From positions 1-34,117 of the forward strand of contig CAJWZN010000002.1 in the NCBI GenBank assembly GCA_913050105.1: a stretch of 34,117 bases of DNA. Direction: 5' to 3'. This DNA comes from an uncultured Synechococcus sp. (GTDB taxonomy: Bacteria; Cyanobacteriota; Cyanobacteriia; PCC-6307; Cyanobiaceae). Both the position numbers and the translations under genes were made by a program. The notes beneath the pieces are model-generated. The model was not told the DNA's origin and did not search any database. It was given only the letters and a program-made list of their open reading frames with translations. Below, piece after piece: positions 7,878 to 15,558 of the stretch (positions are counted from its first letter, which is position 1; each line of letters starts with the position of its first letter).

Positions 7878-8675
7878 ATGTCAGACCTCCTGCGCCGCAG
7901 CGCAGTACTGGGCATCGCTATCGCAGCGTTGTGCTCACCGATCCGGTCTCCGGAGCACCAGACGTTGTCAGGCATTCCTGACAACGTCTTCGCAGGTGAG
8001 ATCGATTTAGCCAGTGCAGCTGAAGCCACGACGGATCCCCTTCACTTCTCTCAGGATGAGCTGGAGCTGCTCGAGCGGCGTTTTGGAGTGCATGGTCCCC
8101 AACATCGTCTTGCCCAACTGGTAACCAGTGGAGTCGACCGGATTGAACCTGTCCGGAGCAACACCCTTGCGCAGTTGCGCCAGCTCAAGCCTGTGATCCT
8201 TCGCCAATCCAGGCTGCAAAGGGTGAATCCGATGCTGGTGACAGCGATCCTCTTTGATGAAATACAGCACTCCAAACCTGGCGAGGGTCTTCCGTTCATT
8301 GCCCATTCCGGCCTGGTCCGAACCCTGGGACCCGCTCAGTTGGGCATTACTGAACTGATTCACCAGCAGCGCCTGCGGGAACGACCCAGCGCCCTTGAAG
8401 TGCGATGGGCCCGCAACCAGCTGCTGAATCCGGCATTCAACGTTGAAGTGCTGGTCGGCAAAATCCACCGACTCAAGGGAGAACTCGAACTGCGCACGGA
8501 TCAGCCGCTCAATGCAAGTCGGTCGATTGACGATGCCAAGGCCATCGCGACGCTGGCCTATCTCCACAACGGAAAACTCGACTACCCCACGCGCGTTCTG
8601 AGCTACATGCAGGATCCCGCTCTGCATGGCCTGATTTACAGCAGTCGACGCAGCCGGCTCACCACTCTGATCTGA
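7878..8675 (+). CDS. Exported lysozyme/transglycosylase-like protein of unknown function
   Basis: A 265-residue protein with a probable signal peptide (MSDLLRRSAVLGIAIAALCS, positive start then hydrophobic core), so it is likely periplasmic. The central segment VNPMLVTAILFDEIQHSKPG followed by VRTLGPAQLGITELIHQQ resembles the lysozyme-like fold of lytic transglycosylases and the DUF1402 group. In those proteins a glutamate in the first helix (here the E of FDEIQH) and a G(P/L)xQ(L/I)xxxT-type stretch shape the active site. I infer peptidoglycan binding or cleavage, but catalysis is unproven because the usual ES pair is not present. The later helix AKAIATLAYLHNGKLDYPTRV also fits a lysozyme-like helical domain. 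It is convergent with an amidase gene only 6 nt away, which supports an envelope role. Confidence 0.5.
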   Translation: MSDLLRRSAVLGIAIAALCSPIRSPEHQTLSGIPDNVFAGEIDLASAAEATTDPLHFSQDELELLERRFGVHGPQHRLAQLVTSGVDRIEPVRSNTLAQLRQLKPVILRQSRLQRVNPMLVTAILFDEIQHSKPGEGLPFIAHSGLVRTLGPAQLGITELIHQQRLRERPSALEVRWARNQLLNPAFNVEVLVGKIHRLKGELELRTDQPLNASRSIDDAKAIATLAYLHNGKLDYPTRVLSYMQDPALHGLIYSSRRSRLTTLI

Positions 8676-8681
8676 ACGATT

Positions 8682-9608
8682 TCAGCTCACACACAGATCG
8701 CCGAGGGCCGCAAGACGAAGCTGCAGTTCTGACCAGTCGAAGCTCCTTGGATCGGAGCGTTCACCACCAAGATCCACGTGACGGTGAGTGGTGATCGATG
8801 CTGCCGGGAGGTCAAAACTATTCAGCCAGCCAGACAGAACCAAAGCCAGGCTGTCGTACTGACGAGCCGTGTAACCGGAATGGCGAGACTGCATGTTCTC
8901 GCCATCAACAGGTGTCTCAAGACTGAGATGCAGCGCGAAGTTGTTCACGCTTCCTTTCAGCGCACCGTTGGTGACGGCCCATTCTCCAAGAAAAGCGGAA
9001 AACCCTGCGCCATAGGCACGTTTCAGCGGGTTGACCAGATCAACCACCTGACCATCAAGGCCGATGAGCGAGTGATAGCTGACCTGATCTTCATCTCTGG
9101 GATGGGGCGTCTGGAAGGTGTTGATCGCCGAGGTCATGCCATAGACGGTTTCGTGCAGAACCACCACCCGGGGCGACGCATCAAGTTGCCGGCCCTTGGC
9201 ATCACGCAGCAAACGCTCTCCGAAATTGGTGGGATGAATCCCCACCGAACGACGCCAGGTTGATGAACGGCTTTTGAGTGCCTCAAGCCGCTGGAGAACT
9301 GTTGGTTTTCCCCCTTCACACTGATGTGACAGGGGAGAGGTCCAGGAACGGGAACGCGGAGCACGGGTTGCTGGGATCGACGATGAACCCTCCGGACCAG
9401 TCAGGGACGGCTTACCAACACGATCCAGCAGATCGAGCAGAGAAGGTTGATCACCTGCACCCTCATCCAGCCGTCGATCAGCAAAGATCCAACCGGCAAC
9501 CACCAGAAGGCATGAGCTGCTGAGCACAACAACAGCCAAGATCGAACGCCGATGTTTCCAGCAACGGGTCGCGTCTGCGAGGCGTCGGATCAGAGGAACC
9601 GAAACCAT
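8682..9608 (-). CDS. Membrane-anchored N-acetylmuramoyl-L-alanine amidase (Amidase_2)
   Basis: A 308-residue protein predicted to cut the bond between MurNAc and the peptide stem of peptidoglycan. A membrane anchor lies at about residues 22-42 (ILAVVVLSSSCLLVVAGWIF), then a low-complexity linker, then an Amidase_2/PGRP-type domain. Domain signs: VVVLHETVYG with the first zinc histidine; YHSLIGLDGQVVDLV; NNFALHLSLE; and ITTHRHVDLGGERSDP, giving the second histidine and the aspartate position. The ATG at 9608 is chosen because the longer reading frame would overlap the M61 peptidase gene by over 70 nt, and this start places the anchor correctly. It still overlaps the M61 stop by 19 nt, so the two are probably translated from one message. 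It may act in septum splitting or cell-wall turnover. Confidence 0.8.
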   Translation of the reverse strand: MVSVPLIRRLADATRCWKHRRSILAVVVLSSSCLLVVAGWIFADRRLDEGAGDQPSLLDLLDRVGKPSLTGPEGSSSIPATRAPRSRSWTSPLSHQCEGGKPTVLQRLEALKSRSSTWRRSVGIHPTNFGERLLRDAKGRQLDASPRVVVLHETVYGMTSAINTFQTPHPRDEDQVSYHSLIGLDGQVVDLVNPLKRAYGAGFSAFLGEWAVTNGALKGSVNNFALHLSLETPVDGENMQSRHSGYTARQYDSLALVLSGWLNSFDLPAASITTHRHVDLGGERSDPRSFDWSELQLRLAALGDLCVS

Positions 9609-11275
9609 CGTTCTCTCAGGGCCTGTTGCTGATCGCTGGCCCCCGACTCCAAGCCCAGGGTCCATCGATCAACTCCCTTGGTCGCAATCAACTGGGTCTC
9701 GGCGAGGCAACGACGACGGGCGTAGGTGATTGTTGCGGGACGGTCGACAGTCAACAGGAAAGACAGATCTTCGGAGCTGTGCAGTCGGCGGTTGTCGACA
9801 GCGATCAATTCATCACCAGGTACGAACCCTGATACGCGAGCTGGACTGTCTGCGGCAGCCCGACGAACCACAACACGACCATTGCTGTCAGCAAGAGTGA
9901 GCCCGTGGTGGGGATGGCGGAGTGGGACTGGATCAAGCCGGGCACCGATCATGGCGAGGCAGTCGTGCAGAGGCAAGGAATCGGGTTGATCCAGCCAGAG
10001 ATCGAGATCGGTTGCCAGCTGGGGCTCCAGTGGGTTCAGCCATGCAGACAGATCGCGTCGGTGGAAGCCACGAAGGTTTTTGCCGTGGGTCTGCCAGAGG
10101 CTGCGAAGCAAATCAGCAAGCGAGCTCCCAACAACACGCAGTCGAACGTCGAGACAGAACGCCGTGGCAGCTCCCAGGCGGTAGTAGCTGACCTGACTAT
10201 CAGGCGAAACCACCGATGACTTGTAGAGCTTGATCCAGGCTTCCTGAGCGCTGGCCGAAAGGGACTGAAGCCGTCGACCAGGAGTCATCAACACCCGCGA
10301 TAACTCCTCCCCGAGATCATTGAGCAGCATCGAGCGGTCGCTGCAACCGGCGATCAGCGGCAAGGCCAGATCGAAATAGCTGGTGATTCCCTCGGCGAAC
10401 CAGAGCCCCTCACTAACGATGGAACGGCCGTAGTCGTAGGGGCGATATTCGATCGGTCGCAGTCGCCGAACATTCCACTGGTGGAGGTATTCATGGCCCA
10501 CCAGCTGAAGCAGTTGTCGGTAACCATCCTTCTTGGCCAGAGCTGCCCAGTTGAACTGAAGAACCGAGCTGTGATCGTGTTCCAGACCGCCGTAGCCGCT
10601 GTCGAGCATCTGAATCACCAACTGATAGCGATCTCCGGCTGGCGGTGGAGTTTCCATCAGCAGACAGGTGGCTTCGCACACCCGTTCAACATCAGCCTGG
10701 AAGGTCTCCGGCCATCCACTGGGTGGTTCACCAATGAGCAGAAGCTCATGGCGGTTCCCATGAACTTCAAAACAGCTGGCCGTGAAAGGCCCTGCGTGGA
10801 TCGGGCTGTCGATCAACGCATCGAAATCGGGCGCGACCCAGCCGCTGTCGGTTGGTGGCAGCGGACAGTGACCATTCCAGTGATCCGGAATGGTCAGGGA
10901 AAGGGTGTGTTGCTCCCAGCGAAACCCCTCAACTTCCATCACCACCGCAGCTGGACTGAGGGAAGCGAAATCGGAATCCAGATAAGCGGTCCGCACCGTG
11001 AGGTCCCTGGCCTCCAGCTGGTAGGTGAGGCGAAGCGGAGAAAGATCAGGGAGCTCAGCCAACCAGCGGTTGGGCGCAAGACGCTTCAGCTGCTGTGGAG
11101 CGGAAGCCGATCGAAGCTCGAGACTGTTCAAGTGCTGCGCTGGATCACGCACCGTGTATGACCCTGGGGTCCACAGCGGGAACTGCAGCACCTGACGAGT
11201 CACCACAGGTGTCCACTCGAGACTGACCAGAATCAACTGGTCCTGCGACCGGCGCAGGTCCAGGTTGATGTTCAC
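9590..11275 (-). CDS. M61-family metallopeptidase with C-terminal PDZ domain
   Basis: A 561-residue zinc peptidase of the glycyl-aminopeptidase (M61) family. The N-terminal beta domain holds FPLWTPGSYTVRDPAQHL. The catalytic domain shows GGLEHDHSS at 229-237, the zinc motif HEYLH at 261-265 followed by QWNVRRLRP, and the third ligand glutamate (Glu295) in WFAEGITSYFD. A PDZ-like segment near the C-terminus reads SPARVSGFVPGDELIAVDNR. No signal peptide is visible, so the site of action is unclear. The start is GTG at 11275, 13 nt after the Ycf35-like gene. The three same-strand genes (Ycf35-like, M61 peptidase, amidase) are packed closely enough to be one operon. Substrates are unknown. Confidence 0.88.
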   Translation of the reverse strand: MNINLDLRRSQDQLILVSLEWTPVVTRQVLQFPLWTPGSYTVRDPAQHLNSLELRSASAPQQLKRLAPNRWLAELPDLSPLRLTYQLEARDLTVRTAYLDSDFASLSPAAVVMEVEGFRWEQHTLSLTIPDHWNGHCPLPPTDSGWVAPDFDALIDSPIHAGPFTASCFEVHGNRHELLLIGEPPSGWPETFQADVERVCEATCLLMETPPPAGDRYQLVIQMLDSGYGGLEHDHSSVLQFNWAALAKKDGYRQLLQLVGHEYLHQWNVRRLRPIEYRPYDYGRSIVSEGLWFAEGITSYFDLALPLIAGCSDRSMLLNDLGEELSRVLMTPGRRLQSLSASAQEAWIKLYKSSVVSPDSQVSYYRLGAATAFCLDVRLRVVGSSLADLLRSLWQTHGKNLRGFHRRDLSAWLNPLEPQLATDLDLWLDQPDSLPLHDCLAMIGARLDPVPLRHPHHGLTLADSNGRVVVRRAAADSPARVSGFVPGDELIAVDNRRLHSSEDLSFLLTVDRPATITYARRRCLAETQLIATKGVDRWTLGLESGASDQQQALRERWFRFL

Positions 11276-11288
11276 AGGACCCGTCGCA

Positions 11289-11636
11289 TCAGGACGGCTC
11301 CAGCATCATCTGAGTATCGGGTGTGAATTGTTCAGCAGCATCGAGTGCTGAACGCACGGCATAGCGCCGGGCAACCCGTTGCAGACGACCTTCGAGGCCA
11401 TGGTGGCGTGCGATCCGTTGCAGATCTCCCACCATGGTGAGGACGCCGTCACTGCCGACGATCCATCCCAAAGAAGGTGAATCACCGAACTCTGCCAAGA
11501 GATCCACCAACAAAGGATCTCTGCCGAAACGAGCCATCAAGCCGCCAACGACAACGTTGAAGCCTTCATCCCGAAGCGAAGCCTCGAGCAGATCCACACT
11601 GGTGTAGACGGTGGGCAGGATGGACAGATGGGACAT
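11289..11636 (-). CDS. Ycf35-like protein (DUF1257)
   Basis: A 115-residue protein with the DUF1257 look: it begins MSHLSILPTVYTSVDLLEAS and has DEGFNVVVGG, then LGWIVGSDGVLTMVGD. The family includes chloroplast Ycf35 and is widespread in cyanobacteria and plastids, with no settled function. No membrane segment is visible. The start ATG (11634-11636, minus strand) shares its bases with a candidate purN start on the other strand, within the palindrome CATG. It heads the close-packed run with the M61 peptidase and amidase genes. Confidence 0.78.
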   Translation of the reverse strand: MSHLSILPTVYTSVDLLEASLRDEGFNVVVGGLMARFGRDPLLVDLLAEFGDSPSLGWIVGSDGVLTMVGDLQRIARHHGLEGRLQRVARRYAVRSALDAAEQFTPDTQMMLEPS

Positions 11637-12270
11637 GAGCCGGATGCCCGCTTTTTCAGACCTTAGCCAGCAGATTCAATCCGAACAGACACCTCTACGC
11701 ATTGGCGTGATGGCGTCTGGAAACGGAAGTAATTTCGAGGCGCTGGCTCAGGCGGTGGATGCCGGAACTCTGATGGCAGAGATCAGCATGCTGGTGGTGA
11801 ACAACCCAGGCTGCGGAGCTCAGCAGCGAGCCCAACGACTCGGTGTGCCATGCACGGTGCTGGATCACCGGGTCCTGAAGGAGCGCGAACGTCTCGATCG
11901 GACCTTGGTGGATTGCTTCCGATCCGCTGCCGTTGAGGTTGTTGTGATGGCGGGCTGGATGCGGATCGTCACACCCGTGCTCATCAACGGCTACTCAGGT
12001 CGGTTGGTGAACATTCATCCATCCTTGTTGCCGAGCTTCAAGGGTCTCGATGGGATCGGGCAGGCACTGGCAGCCGGAGTGAAAATCACTGGCTGCAGCG
12101 TGCACCTGGTGACGGCTGAACTTGATGGTGGTCCGATCCTTGCCCAGGCCGCTGTACCAGTGTGGGAGGGAGACGACCATGCCAGCCTTTCTGAACGGGT
12201 GCATCAGGCGGAGCATCGCCTTCTTCCAGAAGCGATCAGCGCGATGATTCCAGTCTGGCGTCAGGGATAG
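11635..12270 (+). CDS. purN: Phosphoribosylglycinamide formyltransferase
   Basis: Transfers a formyl group from 10-formyltetrahydrofolate to GAR, the third step of purine synthesis. Visible: the phosphate/GAR loop IGVMASGNGSNFEAL; VVNNPGCGA; VVVMAGWMRIVTP; the catalytic-region NIHPSLLPSFKG; and GCSVHLVTAELDGGPILAQ with the conserved aspartate. The core matches PurN, but about 20 extra residues precede the usual beginning. Possible starts are GTG 11611, ATG 11635 and ATG 11644. The ones at 11635 and 11644 keep overlap with the divergent Ycf35-like gene minimal, and none has a strong ribosome-binding site. The 3' end overlaps the convergent argC end by 10 nt. Confidence 0.93.
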   Translation: MSRMPAFSDLSQQIQSEQTPLRIGVMASGNGSNFEALAQAVDAGTLMAEISMLVVNNPGCGAQQRAQRLGVPCTVLDHRVLKERERLDRTLVDCFRSAAVEVVVMAGWMRIVTPVLINGYSGRLVNIHPSLLPSFKGLDGIGQALAAGVKITGCSVHLVTAELDGGPILAQAAVPVWEGDDHASLSERVHQAEHRLLPEAISAMIPVWRQG

Positions 12271-13334
12271 AACCCCTGTTGGGGTAGTCCCGTCTCCGAT
12301 GGCAGGCCTGCCATCAGGTTGAGGCACTGAAGCCCTTGCCCTGCCTGGCCCTTGATCAGATTGTCGATGGCACTCATCAGGATGAGCCGGCCGGTGCGGC
12401 TGTCCACCTGAACAGACAACAACGCCCTGTTGCTGTTCCGGGCCCATTTGGTGGCGGGATACGTTCCCACCGGAAGCACCGAAACGCAGGGATGATGCCG
12501 GTACACGGCGTCCAGAACCGTGGTGCAATCCTCCGCGGTGAGACCCGGGTCGCGTAACCGCGCGTAAACGGTCGACAGCAGACCCCGCACCATCGGCACC
12601 AGATGCGGGGTGAATTGAAGCTGTATGTCCTGACCGGCCACGTCCTGGGCCATCTGTTCGATCTCGGATGTGTGGCGATGGCCAATCACGCCATAGGGAG
12701 AGATTGACTCCGAGGCCTCCGCCAGCAACATGGCCTCCTTCGGAACTCTTCCGCCGCCGGAGGTGCCGGTTTTGGCATCGATGACGATGCCATCCGTATC
12801 GATCAGCCCCTGCTTCAGGAATGGAAGCAGCGGCAGCAGGCTGGCTGTGGGGAAACAGCCTGGAGCCGCTACTAATGAGGCCTCCGCGATGGCGGGACCG
12901 TTCCATTCAGGAAGGCCATAAACGGCGCTGCGACAGAGAGCAGCATCGTTGCGCTGGAGGCCTTTGGCCACCTGGGCATAGACCTGCTTCCACTGGTCTA
13001 AAGATCGATAGCGGAAATCAGCGGACAGATCGACAACCTTGACGCCCCGCTCAATGAGCTGGGGAGCCATCTGACAGGCCAGTCCATTGGGGAGGCTGAG
13101 GACAGCGAAATCGGCAGCCTCAGCGATGCGGTCAGGATCGGCGGATTCGATGCGCGGATCATCTGGAAGCGGGAGGAAGGAGCACACCGAACTCCACCGT
13201 TGCCCGGCACTGCGCTCACCACCCAGAAATGTGACGGAGAAAGAAGGGTGCCCTTGGAGCAGACGGATGGTCTGCAGCCCTCCGTAGCCGGAGGCACCGA
13301 TGACTGCAACGCGCGACGTCTTAGCAGCTGCCAT
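12261..13334 (-). CDS. argC: N-acetyl-gamma-glutamyl-phosphate reductase
   Basis: A 357-residue NADPH-dependent enzyme that reduces N-acetylglutamyl phosphate to the semialdehyde in arginine synthesis. Visible: the Rossmann start VAVIGASGYGGLQTIRLLQG; DLSADFRY; the catalytic cysteine motif APGCFPTAS; DAKTGTSGGGR; and the histidine motif HRHTSEIEQ. PFTPHLV-type substrate contacts appear as FTPHLVPMVRG. The start ATG at 13334 gives MAAAKTSRVAVIGASG. The frame continues upstream to 13376, but those residues are not family-like. It is convergent with purN (10-nt overlap) and divergent from ribBA. Confidence 0.95.
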   Translation of the reverse strand: MAAAKTSRVAVIGASGYGGLQTIRLLQGHPSFSVTFLGGERSAGQRWSSVCSFLPLPDDPRIESADPDRIAEAADFAVLSLPNGLACQMAPQLIERGVKVVDLSADFRYRSLDQWKQVYAQVAKGLQRNDAALCRSAVYGLPEWNGPAIAEASLVAAPGCFPTASLLPLLPFLKQGLIDTDGIVIDAKTGTSGGGRVPKEAMLLAEASESISPYGVIGHRHTSEIEQMAQDVAGQDIQLQFTPHLVPMVRGLLSTVYARLRDPGLTAEDCTTVLDAVYRHHPCVSVLPVGTYPATKWARNSNRALLSVQVDSRTGRLILMSAIDNLIKGQAGQGLQCLNLMAGLPSETGLPQQGFYP

Positions 13335-13407
13335 GCCCTCCACCGCAGACCAATTGCTACCTGCCATCGATACCAACTACCAACGTTCGATCGTACAGAG
13401 AGCGATC

Positions 13408-13431
13408 ATGAATAATGAAGACAATCACTAA
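13408..13431 (+). other. Seven-codon open frame (possible leader peptide) just before ribBA
   Basis: ATG at 13408 reads MNNEDNH and stops at TAA 13429-13431, eleven nt before the CTG proposed as the ribBA start. A purine-rich GAGAG lies a few bases upstream and could serve as a weak ribosome-binding site. It may be a leader ORF, or the true beginning of ribBA separated from it by a one-base indel: reading -1 after the fourth codon joins the ribBA frame without a stop. Translation is unproven. Confidence 0.25.
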
Positions 13432-13442
13432 GAATCGGGACT

Positions 13443-15074
13443 CTGGACTCCATCGCTGCGACCCGACCGGAAACACCGATCCGCTTCGATTCAATCGCTG
13501 ATGCTCTGGCGGATATTCGCAACGGTGCGTGCATCGTTGTGGTGGACGACGAGCAACGTGAAAACGAAGGAGATCTGATCTGCGCGGCCCAGTTCGCAAC
13601 GCCCGAAGCCATCAACTTCATGGCAACTGAGGCGCGTGGGTTGATTTGTCTGGCGATGGAGGGCCAGCGCCTTGATGAACTCGATCTGCCCTTGATGGTT
13701 GATCGGAACACCGATGCCAATGAGACCGCTTTCACGGTGAGCATCGACGCTGGCATTGAACACGGAGTAACCACAGGCATTTCCGCTGAAGACCGTGCTG
13801 CCACCATTCAGGTCGCCCTGAATCCAGCCACCCGCCCAGCGGAACTGCGTCGCCCCGGCCATATTTTTCCTCTTCGTGCAAAACCGGGCGGCGTTCTGAA
13901 ACGCGCTGGTCACACCGAAGCAGCCGTGGACCTGTCCCAGTTGGCGGGCCTCACTCCCTCCGGCGTGATTTGTGAAATCCAAAATCAGGATGGATCGATG
14001 GCCCGCCTGCCGGAACTGCGGGCCTACGCCGATCGCTGGGGTCTGAAGTTAATCAGCATTGCGGATTTGATCAGCTACAGGCTGGACAATGAGCGGTTCG
14101 TGAAGCGCATGGCTCAGGCGGATCTGCCCAGCCAGTTCGGCACTTTCAAAATGGTGGGATATCAGAACGAGCTTGATGGCAGTCAACATCTCGCGATCAT
14201 CAAGGGGGATCCCAATGCGTTAACCGAGCCGGTGCTCGTGCGGATGCACTCGGAGTGCCTCACCGGTGATGCCTTCGGATCCCTGCGTTGCGACTGTCGC
14301 CCACAGCTGGAAGCAGCCCTTCGTCAGATCGAAACAGAGGGGGAAGGCGTCGTGGTTTACCTGCGGCAGGAGGGCCGCGGGATCGGACTGATCAACAAGC
14401 TGAAGGCATACAGCCTCCAGGAGGCCGGGCTTGACACTGTTGAGGCCAATGAACGTCTTGGCTTCCCTGCTGATCTTCGTAATTACGGGGTAGGGGCGCA
14501 AATCCTGTCCGATCTCGGCATTCACCGTCTCAGGTTGTTAACCAATAATCCACGCAAAATCGCAGGGCTTGGCGGCTATGGACTGAATGTGGAGGAACGG
14601 GTTCCGCTTGTGATGGACCCTGGCGCACACAACGCGAGTTATCTGGAAACAAAGCGGGAAAAACTCGGTCACTTGTTTGAATCCGAGAACCCGTGCATGG
14701 TTCTTGCCCTCGCGGTGAACGTTGGCCCTGAAAACTGGGCCACCGTGAGGATCGAGGTTGAAGCCATCGCCCACGCCAGTGGTTTCAGTCTTGAGGCACT
14801 GCATGAACCGCGACTGTTGGCGCTGTGGGATCGGCCACAGTTCGTCTGGAAGCTGTCCCCGGACGCGAGGGACGCTTCAGGAATGATTCGCAAGGTCGCG
14901 TCCATGGCAGCAACTGAACGGGTGGGATTGATGCGAGTGCCAACCGAACGCATGGCGCTCCACCCTCCTCAGACTCTGGAGAGGGTGGAACGTCAGCTCA
15001 AGGATCTCCTGGACAGCAGCAATGAAGGGTTATTGGAAAATGGCCCCTCATTGCTGCATTGGAAACGAAACTGA
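13443..15074 (+). CDS. ribBA: Bifunctional DHBP synthase / GTP cyclohydrolase II
   Basis: Provides both entry points of riboflavin synthesis. The N-terminal half makes 3,4-dihydroxy-2-butanone 4-phosphate from ribulose 5-phosphate: VVVDDEQRENEGDLI, HGVTTGISAEDRA, GGVLKRAGHTEAAVDL. The C-terminal half opens the GTP ring: the zinc cysteines are in SECLTGDAFGSLRCDC, and the active-site stretch is YLRQEGRGIGL. A tail of over 100 residues follows, longer than in stand-alone GTP cyclohydrolase II; cyanobacterial RibBA proteins are often of this length (about 540 residues). The start is abnormal. The conserved FDSIADALADIRNG precedes the first GTG (13539), yet upstream to the stop codons at 13413 and 13416 there is no ATG, GTG or TTG in frame. 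The only NTG codon is CTG at 13443, used here. It is divergent from argC and convergent with the cyclophilin gene (6 nt apart). Confidence 0.93.
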   Translation: MDSIAATRPETPIRFDSIADALADIRNGACIVVVDDEQRENEGDLICAAQFATPEAINFMATEARGLICLAMEGQRLDELDLPLMVDRNTDANETAFTVSIDAGIEHGVTTGISAEDRAATIQVALNPATRPAELRRPGHIFPLRAKPGGVLKRAGHTEAAVDLSQLAGLTPSGVICEIQNQDGSMARLPELRAYADRWGLKLISIADLISYRLDNERFVKRMAQADLPSQFGTFKMVGYQNELDGSQHLAIIKGDPNALTEPVLVRMHSECLTGDAFGSLRCDCRPQLEAALRQIETEGEGVVVYLRQEGRGIGLINKLKAYSLQEAGLDTVEANERLGFPADLRNYGVGAQILSDLGIHRLRLLTNNPRKIAGLGGYGLNVEERVPLVMDPGAHNASYLETKREKLGHLFESENPCMVLALAVNVGPENWATVRIEVEAIAHASGFSLEALHEPRLLALWDRPQFVWKLSPDARDASGMIRKVASMAATERVGLMRVPTERMALHPPQTLERVERQLKDLLDSSNEGLLENGPSLLHWKRN

Positions 15075-15080
15075 TCAGCC

Positions 15081-15518
15081 TTACTGAATCGTCACCTTGT
15101 TGATGCGGGAGCCGTTGGCCAGCTTCAGCACGACATCCATATTTCCGGTGAGTCCGAAAACGGTGTGCACGCCATCGAGGTGGGGCTGAGCTTCGTAGCA
15201 GATGTAGAACTGCGATCCACCTGTGTTGCGGCCGGCATGGGCCATGGCGAGAGTTCCAGCCTGATGCTTCTGGTTATTGATCTCACAATCGATCTGATAG
15301 CCCGGTCCTCCAGTGCCAGCCATTCCGCGGGCACCCTCACGACTGTTGGGGCAACCGCCCTGAGCCATGAAGCCAGGAATCACACGGTGAAAGGCAAGAC
15401 CGTCGTAGAAGCCATCCTTCGCAAGCTTCACGAAATTGGCGACCGTCTTGGGTGCATCGGTCTCGAACAGCTCGAGCTCGATCAGGCCTGCTTCGGTATC
15501 CATCAAGGCCTTGGTCAT
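15081..15518 (-). CDS. Cyclophilin-type peptidyl-prolyl cis-trans isomerase (cytoplasmic)
   Basis: A 145-residue single-domain cyclophilin that speeds proline isomerisation during folding. Visible: ELFETDAPKTVANFVKLA; the active-site FHRVIPGFMAQGG with the catalytic arginine; GTLAMAHAGRNTGGSQFYIC; and PHLDGVHTVFG. A histidine sits where eukaryotic cyclophilins have the cyclosporin-binding tryptophan, as in many bacterial enzymes. The ATG at 15518 is chosen because the longer frame extends into the divergent mtnP gene. No signal peptide is present, so it is cytoplasmic. The gap to mtnP is only 40 nt. Confidence 0.92.
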   Translation of the reverse strand: MTKALMDTEAGLIELELFETDAPKTVANFVKLAKDGFYDGLAFHRVIPGFMAQGGCPNSREGARGMAGTGGPGYQIDCEINNQKHQAGTLAMAHAGRNTGGSQFYICYEAQPHLDGVHTVFGLTGNMDVVLKLANGSRINKVTIQ

Positions 15519-15558
15519 GGTGGCGCGAGCAAAATTGGAGTGTAAAGAGACGACGCTG

